Translations under genes and position numbers: made by a program
Assembly (NCBI RefSeq): GCF_030815415.1
Contig: NZ_JAUSWW010000001.1
Span: forward strand, 5,642,001-5,706,000
Length of the DNA stretch: 64,000 nucleotides
Direction of reading: 5' to 3'
Source: Streptomyces canus
GTDB lineage: Bacteria > Actinomycetota > Actinomycetes > Streptomycetales > Streptomycetaceae
Shown here: in pieces, positions 50,190 through 58,574 of the stretch
How positions within the stretch are numbered: position 1 is the first letter of the stretch
Layout of the letters: every line of letters starts with the position of its first letter
The notes under the pieces: generated by a model
What the model was told of the DNA's origin: nothing
Seen by the model: the letters and a program-made list of their open reading frames with translations, nothing else
Databases searched by the model: none

Positions 50190-50945
50190 CTAGTGCCGGT
50201 AGAAGATCCGGTCCCCGTACTCCTCGAACACCCGCGCGTTCCACGCCAGCCCCCCGTCCACGTTCCCCGACCGCAGCATCGGGGGTTCGATGCCGCGTGC
50301 CGCCAGGTCGGCCGCCGCCGTTGCCACCGTGGCCTGGAGGAGGGCCGAGGTGACGACCGTGGAGGCGGGGGCGAAGGGAGCGGGGACGGTGTCGAGGGTG
50401 AGTTCCGCGTCGCCGATGGCGATCTTGGAGTCGAGGACGACGTCGCAGTGGTCCTTGAGGTAGGTGCCGGAGGAATGGCGGGGGGTCGTCTCCGAGGCGT
50501 ACGCCACCGAGGTCACGCCGATGACCTTCACGCCACGCGCGCGTGCGGTCATCGCCATCTCGACGGGGAGGGCGTTGCGGCCGGAGAGGGAGATGATCAC
50601 GAGGGTGTCGCCCGCGCGGAGCGGGGAGGAGTCGAGGACGGCGGTCGCGAGGCCGTCGACGCGCTCCAGGGCGGAGCCGAGCGTGGCGGGCATGACGTCG
50701 ACGCCGACGACACCGGGGACGGTGAGCAGGTTCATCAGTGCGAGTCCGCCGGCGCGGTAGACGACGTCCTGCGCGGCGAGCGAGGAGTGCCCGGCGCCGA
50801 AGGCGAACAGCCTGCCGCCGGCGGCGACGGTGTCGGCGAGGAGTGCCCCGGCCGCGTCGATGTGCTCGGCCTCCTCCTCGCGGACCCGCTGCAGCAGGCC
50901 GATCGCAGCGTCGAAGAAACGGTCGGCGGGCGTGCCGTCGCTCAT
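50190..50945 (-). CDS. SIS-domain protein, UPF0309 family
   Basis: A 251-residue protein from the ATG at 50945 after GAAGGGG. The sugar isomerase fold is indicated by GGRLFAFGAGHSSLAAQDVVYRAGG in pieces, DTLVIISLSGRNALPVEMAM and VKVIGVTSVAYA, which bind phosphosugars. I recall the family as UPF0309, with S. coelicolor SCO4393 next to dmdR1 as here. The exact substrate is unknown (amino-sugar phosphate likely). It is convergent with the PAS gene and divergent from dmdR1. Confidence 0.88.
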   Translation of the reverse strand: MSDGTPADRFFDAAIGLLQRVREEEAEHIDAAGALLADTVAAGGRLFAFGAGHSSLAAQDVVYRAGGLALMNLLTVPGVVGVDVMPATLGSALERVDGLATAVLDSSPLRAGDTLVIISLSGRNALPVEMAMTARARGVKVIGVTSVAYASETTPRHSSGTYLKDHCDVVLDSKIAIGDAELTLDTVPAPFAPASTVVTSALLQATVATAAADLAARGIEPPMLRSGNVDGGLAWNARVFEEYGDRIFYRH

Positions 50946-51270
50946 ACGGGCCCCTTCGGGTCGGCTGTGTCGCGGATCACCGTGCGGTCTGGACCAGTGC
51001 GGTGTCAATACGGCGGGGCCGAGCCGTGGCGGCCGTGTGCGAACCCGCCTCCGTCCGGTGTCGAAGCCACCGCATCGCCGGCGCCAAGGGCGCCGCACCG
51101 TCGTACGGCCTCCCGCGCGGCCCCCGGACAGCCCCTCGGATCGCTGGCGAAACCAGCTCGTTTCACCGGCGCGGCACGGTTGTCAGTGCTATGCGTCAGA
51201 ATTGAGGCCAGGGCCAGCGCACGCGCCGCGAAGTCGTTGCGCTTCCGGCAGATCTCATCGAGGGGCACGT

Positions 51271-51963
51271 ATGTCCGGACTGATCGACACCACGGAGATG
51301 TATCTCCGCACCATCCTCGAGCTGGAGGAGGAAGGTGTGGTCCCCATGCGCGCCCGGATCGCCGAGCGGCTCGACCAGAGCGGGCCGACCGTCAGCCAGA
51401 CGGTGGCGCGGATGGAGCGCGACGGGCTGGTGTCCGTGGCGAGCGACCGGCACCTGGAGTTCACCGACGAGGGGCGCCGGCTGGCGACGCGCGTGATGCG
51501 CAAGCACCGGCTGGCGGAGTGTCTGCTCGTCGACGTCATCGGGCTGGAGTGGGAGCAGGTGCACGCCGAGGCGTGTCGCTGGGAGCACGTGATGAGCGAG
51601 GCCGTGGAGCGGCGGGTGCTCGAGCTGCTGCGCCACCCCACCGAGTCGCCGTACGGCAACCCGATCCCCGGTCTGGAGGAGCTCGGCGAGAAGGACGGCG
51701 CCGACCCGTTCCTGGACGAGGGCATGGTGTCGCTGGCCGACCTGGACCCGGGCCCGGAGGGCAAGACGGTCGTCGTCCGGCGTATCGGCGAGCCGATCCA
51801 GACGGACGCGCAGCTGATGTACACGTTGCGCCGGGCGGGCGTGCAGCCCGGTTCGGTGGTGAGCGTGACGGAGTCGGCCGGTGGTGTGCTGGTGGGCAGC
51901 GGGGGTGAGGCGGCCGAGCTGGAGGCGGACGTCGCGTCGCATGTGTTCGTCGCCAAGCGCTGA
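51271..51963 (+). CDS. dmdR1: Iron-dependent DtxR-family repressor DmdR1
   Basis: A 230-residue metalloregulator, same length as S. coelicolor DmdR1. ATG at 51271 after GAGGGG. The N-terminal HTH has GVVPMRARIAERLDQSGPTVSQTVARMERDGLV in pieces. The dimerisation/metal region has MRKHRLAECLLVDVIGLEWEQVHAEACRWEHVMSE with the M, C, E and H ligands of DtxR. A C-terminal SH3-like domain follows (about 150-226). With Fe(II) it represses siderophore and iron-uptake genes. In S. coelicolor the same DNA is reported to carry an antisense gene (adm); a long antisense frame is also open here. Confidence 0.94.
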   Translation: MSGLIDTTEMYLRTILELEEEGVVPMRARIAERLDQSGPTVSQTVARMERDGLVSVASDRHLEFTDEGRRLATRVMRKHRLAECLLVDVIGLEWEQVHAEACRWEHVMSEAVERRVLELLRHPTESPYGNPIPGLEELGEKDGADPFLDEGMVSLADLDPGPEGKTVVVRRIGEPIQTDAQLMYTLRRAGVQPGSVVSVTESAGGVLVGSGGEAAELEADVASHVFVAKR

Positions 51964-52151
51964 CTGTCGTACGCCTTCTGTCGAGTGTTCAACTGCCGGG
52001 ACAGCAGAGGCAGTTGCGGCATCTCGATGATCTCGTCGATTCCAAGATTCACTGTGCCGAATCGCAGCGCTCGGACGCCCCGCGTGCAAGGCTGTCGCGT
52101 GAGGCATATGACCTGAGGGGGGCGGGGAGGATGCGCCGCAGACGTGTGGAG

Positions 52152-52283
52152 GGCCCCGGCGCCGTGTGGCGCCGGGGCCTGTCCTCCCCTGTGCTGACCC
52201 GGAGCCCCGAGCTCCCAGGGTCAATCCCCTCGGACCGGTTTCCCCGACCGGTCCGCCTCCCGCTGAAGATCTCCCCTCAGCGG
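52152..52283 (+). ncRNA. Candidate structured RNA: four consecutive hairpins downstream of dmdR1
   Basis: Hairpins seen: 52152-52179 (GGCCCCGGCGCC, loop GTGT, 12 perfect bp); 52201-52215 (GGAGC/GCTCC); 52231-52255 (CGGACCGGT, loop TTCCCCG, 9 perfect bp); 52260-52283 (CCGCTGA/TCAGCGG, loop ending CTCCCC). They fall in a 575-bp region with no convincing gene (51964-52538). The first could simply terminate an upstream transcript. The C-rich loops of the last two resemble the layout, not the sequence, of 6C-type RNAs. A regulatory RNA is inference. Confidence 0.45.
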
Positions 52284-52538
52284 CGACGATCAATCCTCGA
52301 GCAAGGTCACTCAAACGAGGGGTGTTGTCGGCGGAAACCGCATACTCGAATGGGCTTTCGATAGCCTTCGGGTGACACGTCGGGCGGAACGTGCGCTTCA
52401 GGGAGGGGGCGCACGACAGCAGGCACGTCAGGCAGGGGCAGGCAGCACACGGTTCACAGGACCGGCCGGCTCGGCGTCCTTCGGGGTGCGGTGCCGGATC
52501 GGACTTCGACGAACCCGTTGAGGGGGGTGCCAGGACCA

Positions 52539-53480
52539 ATGGCGCGGCGCATCGACGTGACCGGGGCGGGCGGCGTACGTCTCGCGGCCTGGGAGTTCGG
52601 CGACCCTCCCAAGCCCGACCCGGCGAGGGACGCGACGGAGCACGGCCTCCGCGAGAACGGTGAGACAGCCGGGCGGCGCGTCGGTCAGCGGGCCGCACAA
52701 GGCGCCCTGGACCCTTCGCCCGGCGTGCTCTTACTGCACGGCCTCATGGGCCGCGCCTCCCACTGGGCCTCCACCGCCCGCTGGCTCTCCGCACGCCACC
52801 GGGCCGTCGCCCTCGACCAGCGCGGCCACGGCCGCAGCGACAAGCCCCCGCACGCCTCCTTCACCCGCGAGGCCTACGTCGAGGACGCCGAAGCGGCCCT
52901 CGAACAGCTCGGCCTCGGCCCCGCCGTCCTCATCGGCCACGCCATGGGCGCGCTGACCGCCTGGCAGCTCGCCGCGAAACGGCCGGACCTGGTGTCCGGA
53001 GTGATCATCTGCGACATGCGGGCCTCCGCGCTCGGCGCGGCCTCGCAGCGGGAGTGGGCGGACTGGTTCAAGGCCTGGCCCGTCCCCTTCGCCACCCTCG
53101 CCGACGTACGCAAGTGGTTCGGGGAGGACGATCCGTGGGTGGAGCGGCCCAATCCGGCGCGGGGGGAGTTCTACGCCGAGGTGATGGCCGAGTCGCCGGA
53201 CGGGTGGCGGCCGGTGTTCGAGCACGAGCAGATGCTGAAGTCCCGGGAGCCGTGGGTGTTCGACGCGCACTGGGAGGAGCTGGCGCAGGTGCGGTGCCCC
53301 GCGTTGGTCGTGCGGGGGCTCGACGGGGAGTTGGGGCGGGCGGAAGCGCAGGAGATGGTGCGGGTGCTGCCTCGGGGGGAGTACGCGGAGGTCGCTGACG
53401 CGGGGCATCTTGTTCATTACGATCAGCCGGATGCGTGGCGGGCGGCGATCGAGCCGTTCATCGACGGGCTGACGGGGTGA
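52539..53480 (+). CDS. Alpha/beta hydrolase-fold protein, nucleophile Ser replaced by Ala; TTA codon
   Basis: A 313-residue protein from the ATG at 52539. LLLHGLMGRASHW is the oxyanion loop, ALDQRGHGRSDKP a strand motif, and DAGHLVHYDQP holds the catalytic His. The nucleophile elbow reads LIGHAMGALTAW, where the family has GHSMG: the Ser codon is GCC (Ala) here. Either the enzyme is inactive or it uses another mechanism; a sequencing error must be excluded. Leu65 is TTA (52731-52733), so translation should need bldA. The N-terminus carries an extra Asp/Arg/Gln-rich stretch before the first strand. Confidence 0.82.
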   Translation: MARRIDVTGAGGVRLAAWEFGDPPKPDPARDATEHGLRENGETAGRRVGQRAAQGALDPSPGVLLLHGLMGRASHWASTARWLSARHRAVALDQRGHGRSDKPPHASFTREAYVEDAEAALEQLGLGPAVLIGHAMGALTAWQLAAKRPDLVSGVIICDMRASALGAASQREWADWFKAWPVPFATLADVRKWFGEDDPWVERPNPARGEFYAEVMAESPDGWRPVFEHEQMLKSREPWVFDAHWEELAQVRCPALVVRGLDGELGRAEAQEMVRVLPRGEYAEVADAGHLVHYDQPDAWRAAIEPFIDGLTG

Positions 53481-53532
53481 TCGGTGCCTAAGAGCTCGGG
53501 GGGTTCTGCCGGGGGGCGGGTGCGGGTTCGTC

Positions 53533-53564
53533 GTGGCTGGTCGCGCAGTTCCCCGCGCCCCTGA
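53533..53564 (-). repeat. Streptomyces intergenic repeat copy
   Basis: GTGGCTGGTCGCGCAGTTCC followed by CCGCGCCCCTGA, opposite in orientation to the copy at 37845. It lies between convergent hydrolase and ABC permease genes. Confidence 0.75.
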
Positions 53565-53624
53565 GGGCGTTGCAGGCAGCCTGCGTCCACAGCGGTCGCC
53601 CGAACACCCCGGCCTGAAAGTACC

Positions 53625-55217
53625 TCAGCCCTTGCTCACCGCCGCCAGGATCTCCGGGAGCCGTGCCGCCGTCCTCGGTGCCGCCAGGCGAAGCCCCAGC
53701 AGGGTGATGCCCGCCCCGTACACCGCCCCCACCGGGAGCAGCACCCAGGTCCAGTCGTCCCCGTTCTCGCTGACGTTCAGCCAGATCGTCAGGACGATGA
53801 CCGGGGCGCACAGCAGGGCCGCGCCCACCATGCCGCCGAAGATCGAGATCCAGGCGAGTCCGGCCTGGCCGGGGGCCACGTTCTTGTAGCCCTCCTGCGG
53901 GATGGAGTACGGGAAGCGGGCGGAGGCCCACGCGCCCGTGGCCAGCATCGCGCCGAGCAGGGCGAAGGACAGGCCGAGCGCCTCGGGCAGTCGCGCCCAG
54001 TCGCCGAGCATCGCGGTGGTCAGGACGGTCACGAGGGTGGCGTACGGCAGGGTGATCAGCAGCAGGGCAAGCGCACGGCCGCGCAGTTCGACGTAGGCGT
54101 CCCGGGTCGAGGAGATGGTCAGGGCGACGATCCAGAACGCGGAGGTGTCCTGGCCGAACTGGTTGTACATCTGGATGCCGAGCATCCCTGCGGCGAAGCA
54201 GGCGAAGTAGATCGAGCCGGTGCCCTGAAGCGCGTTGAACACGGGCACGATCAGGCCGATCGCGAGCGAGGTCACCCAGGCCGCCTTGGTCTTCGGGTCG
54301 CGCCAGATGTACCGCAGGCTGCGCTCCACGACCGTCCCCGTGCGCCCGGTGGGCAGCAGCCGCCCGAGCCCGGTCGACGTCCGCTCGCGCGAGGCCGACT
54401 CGCCGGCGGACTGCAGGGTGGAACCGTCGGGAGCGGTCATCAGCCGGGTCAGATGCCTGGCCCATACGGCGATCAGGCCCGCCAGCGCCCCCGCGCTCAG
54501 CGCGAGTTGGACGACCGCGGCCCCGTACGACCCCTCGCTCACCGACTCCACCGCCCCGATCGCGGAAGCCGGCGGCACCCACCTCAACACCTCGCCCGCC
54601 GGATCGAGCTCCGCGAGCCCGCTCGAACCCAGCCGCTGCGCACCGAAGTTGACGAGCTGCGCCCCGATCGCGATGACCAGTCCGCTCAGTACGGCCAGAT
54701 CCCGGCCCTTACGGCTGGTCAGCAGCCGGACATTGGCGGCGGCGACGGCCCGCGCGAGTGCCACGCACACCAACAGCGCCAGCACGACGGCGACGACGCC
54801 GACGGCGTACGCGAGTCCGCCGTGCGCCACCGAGATCGCGGACCCGACGAGCAGGCAGAGGGTGAACAGCGGCCCGATCCCCACCAGCGAGGCCGCGAGG
54901 AGCGCCCGCACCAGTGGCCGGGGGCGCAGCGGGAGCATCACCAGGCGCGTCGGGTCGAGCGTCTCGTCCCCGCCGGGAAAGAAGAGCGGCATCACCGCCC
55001 ACCCCAGCGCCAGCACCGCCACCAGCAGCACGACGACGGACACGGCGTGCTCGTTCCCGCGCAGGGCGATCAGCCCGAGGAGCTGGAGCGCGGCGAACAG
55101 CAGGGTGACGACCGCCGACGCGATGTACGCGGCCCGCCGCCCGCCGGACTGCTTCAGCCCGTTCCGCAACAGTGACAGCTTCAGCCGTACGACGACGGCG
55201 GTGACGTCGGCGCTCAT
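53625..55217 (-). CDS. ABC-2 type transporter permease
   Basis: A 530-residue membrane subunit with about 12 spans, twice the size of DrrB-type permeases. The ATG at 55217 overlaps the stop of the ATPase gene (ATGA). A cytosolic loop around residues 285-330 has STGLGRLLPTGRTGTVVERSLRYIWRDPKTKAAW in pieces, a motif seen in large ABC-2 exporters of unknown cargo. With the upstream ATPase it forms a complete two-gene exporter; no regulator or substrate-linked gene is adjacent. Confidence 0.85.
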   Translation of the reverse strand: MSADVTAVVVRLKLSLLRNGLKQSGGRRAAYIASAVVTLLFAALQLLGLIALRGNEHAVSVVVLLVAVLALGWAVMPLFFPGGDETLDPTRLVMLPLRPRPLVRALLAASLVGIGPLFTLCLLVGSAISVAHGGLAYAVGVVAVVLALLVCVALARAVAAANVRLLTSRKGRDLAVLSGLVIAIGAQLVNFGAQRLGSSGLAELDPAGEVLRWVPPASAIGAVESVSEGSYGAAVVQLALSAGALAGLIAVWARHLTRLMTAPDGSTLQSAGESASRERTSTGLGRLLPTGRTGTVVERSLRYIWRDPKTKAAWVTSLAIGLIVPVFNALQGTGSIYFACFAAGMLGIQMYNQFGQDTSAFWIVALTISSTRDAYVELRGRALALLLITLPYATLVTVLTTAMLGDWARLPEALGLSFALLGAMLATGAWASARFPYSIPQEGYKNVAPGQAGLAWISIFGGMVGAALLCAPVIVLTIWLNVSENGDDWTWVLLPVGAVYGAGITLLGLRLAAPRTAARLPEILAAVSKG

Positions 55218-55987
55218 CGTGCCGCCCCGCCGCCCAGCCAGTCGAGATCGGACCCGGTGTTCCGCCCGCCCGCCCCGACGAGTTCCAGGAAGGCCTGTTG
55301 GAGCGAGGGCGCGGCGCCGCGTACGTCGGCGAGGGGGCCGTGTGCCCGGATGCGTCCCGCGGCCATCACGGCCACCCAGTCGCACAGCGACTCGACGAGC
55401 TCCATGACGTGGGAGGAGAAGACGACGGTCGCGCCCGACGCCGTGTAGCGCTCCAGCACCCCGCGGATGGTCTGTGCGGACACCGGGTCGACGCCCTCGA
55501 ACGGCTCGTCCAGGAACAGCACTTCGGGATTGTGGAGCAGGGCCGCCGCGAGCCCGATCTTCTTCCGCATCCCGGTCGAGTAGTCGACGACCAGTTTGTG
55601 CTGCGCGCCCGCCAGGTCGAGGACGTCGAGGAGCTGGGTGGCCCGCTTGTCGACCTCGGCGCCGGGCAGTCCGCGCAACCGCCCGGAGTAGGCGAGCAGT
55701 TCCCGCCCGGAGAGGCGTTCGAAGAGGCGCAGCCCTTCGGGGAGGACGCCGATCCGGGCCTTCACCTCGACGGGATCCCGCCAGACGTCGTGCCCGACGA
55801 CCTCGACGGAGCCCTGGTCGGGCCGCAACAGCCCGGTGATCATGGAGAGGGTGGTGGTCTTCCCGGCCCCGTTGGGTCCGACGAGCCCGATGAACTTCCC
55901 GGCGGGCAACTCCAGATCGATCCCGGCAACGGCGACCTGCTGGCCGAACCGCTTCCAGAGTCCACGCACACTCACAGCCGACGTCAT
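55214..55987 (-). CDS. ABC transporter ATPase subunit
   Basis: A 257-residue nucleotide-binding subunit from the ATG at 55987. Walker A GPNGAGKTT, signature-equivalent DYSTGMRKKIGLA, Walker B EVLFLDEPFEGVDP and switch His in FSSHVMELVE are all intact. The YSTGMRKK signature is typical of CcmA/YhaQ-like multidrug or lipid exporters. It is translationally coupled to the 530-residue permease gene downstream. Confidence 0.9.
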   Translation of the reverse strand: MTSAVSVRGLWKRFGQQVAVAGIDLELPAGKFIGLVGPNGAGKTTTLSMITGLLRPDQGSVEVVGHDVWRDPVEVKARIGVLPEGLRLFERLSGRELLAYSGRLRGLPGAEVDKRATQLLDVLDLAGAQHKLVVDYSTGMRKKIGLAAALLHNPEVLFLDEPFEGVDPVSAQTIRGVLERYTASGATVVFSSHVMELVESLCDWVAVMAAGRIRAHGPLADVRGAAPSLQQAFLELVGAGGRNTGSDLDWLGGGAAR

Positions 55988-56017
55988 GGAAGCCAACCTA
56001 AGGGGCGCGGAGAGCTT

Positions 56018-56677
56018 TCAGCGGTCCCGCCCGCACGCGTAGGCGAGCGGAGAGATCAACTCCTCCGCGTCCGGCAGCCACCTGTTGGCGGGCGTGGGCC
56101 TGCACGCCCACTGCACGGCCCCGCTGGATCCGTACCGCGTGGGGGGCGCCGCCACGAACGCGCCCTCGCCCAGCGCGACCAGATCGAGCGACGACGGCGT
56201 CCAGCCGAGCTTGCGCACCAGGTCCGGCACCTTCACCGAAGCACCCGGCAGCACGAGGAAGTGCATCCGGCGATCCGGCGACAAGGTCACCGGCCCCAGC
56301 GTCAGCTCCATCCGCTCCATCCGCGCCAGCGCCAGGAACCCGGCGGTCTCCGGAACGGAGATCGCGTCGAAGGCCCGCCCGGTCGGCAGCAGGATCGACG
56401 CCCGCGGCTGCTTCGACCACAACCGGCGCGCGACGGTCGCACTGCCCGTGGCCTGCGTCGCCCAGTCCTCCCGCGAGGGGTGCGCGCCGGGAGCGGCGCA
56501 CGCCGCGTCGCCGCAGGAGCAGTGCTGCACCCCGTCGACGGCTTCCAGCCAGGTGCCGGGGAACACGTCCCAGTGGCGCTCCTCGGCGTAGCGTACGGCG
56601 GTCTCCAGCAGCGATTCCCCGCGCTGCCTCGGAATCTGGGCGGTTTCGGTGCTCGCGATCGTCTCTTCCACGCCCAA
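56018..56677 (-). CDS. Bifunctional primase/polymerase N-domain protein (stand-alone)
   Basis: A 219-residue protein. The TTG at 56677 is preferred: GGGGGAG lies 5 nt upstream, and the product begins MGVEETI as I recall for relatives. GESLLETAVRYAEERHWDVFPG is the start of the AEP-type prim-pol domain; CSCGDAACAAPGAHP supplies a Cys/His cluster, and the C-terminus has ISPLAYACGRDR. No helicase domain is attached, and the catalytic DxD is not evident, so DNA synthesis is doubtful. It is conserved in streptomycetes next to the NsdA-like regulator, with which it shares a divergent promoter region. Confidence 0.78.
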   Translation of the reverse strand: MGVEETIASTETAQIPRQRGESLLETAVRYAEERHWDVFPGTWLEAVDGVQHCSCGDAACAAPGAHPSREDWATQATGSATVARRLWSKQPRASILLPTGRAFDAISVPETAGFLALARMERMELTLGPVTLSPDRRMHFLVLPGASVKVPDLVRKLGWTPSSLDLVALGEGAFVAAPPTRYGSSGAVQWACRPTPANRWLPDAEELISPLAYACGRDR

Positions 56678-56987
56678 CACAACTCCCCCCGCCACCTCGG
56701 GTTACGGCCGTACCGCGCGCGGGGGAAGCGCATCGATTCCGCATCTGGGGCGCATGGATGCATGTGTGGGGGCGCGCAGGAGGATCTGCGGGGGGAGGTG
56801 GGTAGCCACATGCGGGGTGGCTTCCGTCTTTTACCCCGGCAATCCTCGCATGCCTCGCATTTTCGGTATCTCGTCGGGGCATTGATCTTCACGGCCGGAA
56901 ATCTTCGCTCACCTCGGCGGGATCCGGTCGTGGAAGACACGTCAACTCGGTGCGTGGGCAGGCACCGCAGCCACAGGGGGTACGCCA

Positions 56988-58373
56988 ATGGCCGCAAGGC
57001 CTCTCGTCGCGCGGCAGCCGAACGAACGGTTGCAGGCGCTCATCCAGGAAGCGGGTTGCTCGAACGCCGGGCTGGCCCGCCGGGTCAACATGTGCGGCGC
57101 CGAGCACGGTCTCGACCTGCGCTACGACAAGACGTCCGTGGCGCGTTGGCTGCGCGGACAGCAGCCGAGGGGACGCGCCCCGGCGATCATCGCGGAGGCG
57201 CTGGGCCGCAAACTCGGCCGGACGGTCACGATCGACGAGATCGGCATGGCCAACGGCAAGAACCTCGCGTCGGGCGTCGGCCTCCAGTTCTCGCCGACCG
57301 TGCTGGGGGCCATCGAGCAGGTCTGCGAGCTGTGGCGCAGTGACGTGGGGCGCCGGGACTTCCTGTCCGGCTCCTCGGTCGCCGCGTCCGCGCTCGTCGA
57401 ACCGAGCCGCGACTGGCTGATCTCCTCGCCGGACTCGCAGGTGGCGCGGCAGGCGGGACCGCGGGTGGGCCAGTCCGACGTGGCGGCCGTGCGGGCGATG
57501 ACCCAGGCCCTCGTGGAACTCGACCACCAGTACGGCAGCGGTCATGTGCGGCCGGTCGTCGTGCACTACCTCAACAGTGTCGTCAGCGGGCTGCTCGCCG
57601 GGTCGTACCGCGAGGCCGTGGGGCGGGAACTGTTCGCGACGGTCGCGCGGTTGACGGAGCTCGCCGGGTACATGGCGATCGACACCGGACAACCGGGGCT
57701 GGCGCAGCGGTACTACATCCAGGCGCTGCGGCTCGCGCAGGCGGCGGGGGACCGTGGCTACGGCGGGTACGTGCTCGCCGCGTCCATGAGCCATCTCGCC
57801 GCGCAGCTCGGAAACCCGCGAGAGATCGCGCAGCTGGCGCGCGCGGCGCAGGAAGGGGCGCGGGGGCGCGTGACACCGCGGGCGGAGGCGATGTTCTACG
57901 CGGCCGAGGCGCGCGGGCACGCGTTGATGGGCGATGCGCGGGCGGCGCAGCTGGCGTCCGGGCGGGCGGTGGGCGCGCTGGAGGCGGCGGATCCTTCCGC
58001 CGGGGACGACCCGGCGTGGATCGCGCACTTCGACGAGGCCTATCTCGCCGACGAGCTGGCGCACTGCCACCGGGACCTCGGACAGGCCGAGGCGGCGGCA
58101 CGGCGGGCCCAGGAGTCGCTGGACGGGCTTCCCGAGACGAAGGCGCGGCGCCGGGCCATCGGCTATGTGCTGCTCGCCACCGCGCAGGTGCAGCAGCGCG
58201 AGATCGAACAGGCCTGCCACACCGGGCTGAAGGCCGTGGAGTTGCTGGAGACCGTCCGCTCCAACCGGGGCGCCGACTACCTGGAGGACTTCCAGCAACG
58301 GCTGGAGCCGTTCCAGGACGAGGCCGTGGTAAGGGAGTTCGGGGCACGACTGGATTTGCAGGCGGCGGCGTGA
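56988..58373 (+). CDS. NsdA-like regulator with TPR-type repeats
   Basis: A 461-residue protein. N-terminal region NERLQALIQEAGCSNAGLARRVN, KTSVARWLRGQQPRGRAPAIIAEALGRKLGR in pieces, is an XRE-like HTH (about 10-80). The remainder is helical with tetratricopeptide-like repeats (GYMAIDTGQPGLAQRYYIQALRLAQAAGD and similar). This is the build of NsdA and NsdB, which repress differentiation and antibiotic production in S. coelicolor; I judge this a paralogue of that family, not NsdA itself. It is divergent from the prim-pol-like gene across 310 bp with no other gene (56678-56987). Confidence 0.8.
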   Translation: MAARPLVARQPNERLQALIQEAGCSNAGLARRVNMCGAEHGLDLRYDKTSVARWLRGQQPRGRAPAIIAEALGRKLGRTVTIDEIGMANGKNLASGVGLQFSPTVLGAIEQVCELWRSDVGRRDFLSGSSVAASALVEPSRDWLISSPDSQVARQAGPRVGQSDVAAVRAMTQALVELDHQYGSGHVRPVVVHYLNSVVSGLLAGSYREAVGRELFATVARLTELAGYMAIDTGQPGLAQRYYIQALRLAQAAGDRGYGGYVLAASMSHLAAQLGNPREIAQLARAAQEGARGRVTPRAEAMFYAAEARGHALMGDARAAQLASGRAVGALEAADPSAGDDPAWIAHFDEAYLADELAHCHRDLGQAEAAARRAQESLDGLPETKARRRAIGYVLLATAQVQQREIEQACHTGLKAVELLETVRSNRGADYLEDFQQRLEPFQDEAVVREFGARLDLQAAA

Positions 58374-58574
58374 AACCCCGGGGTACGGGGGCGTGAACAC
58401 GCGGGAAACGAAGGCTCCGGAGGCGGAAGGAGCGTCTGTGTAGCGGATGCGGGCCCGGTTTGTTACCGCGGTCACAGGGACACCGGTCCAGTCCTGTGCT
58501 GCGTGGCGCCGGGCTCGGGGGACCCGGTAGCGTGAGCCGACGATTCACAAGGTCCCCCATTCGTAGGAGTCCCG

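Noticed and set aside
52014..52375. Short plus-strand frames in the gap after dmdR1
   Set aside because: They run through perfect hairpins, lack ribosome sites and encode Arg/Pro-rich noise.
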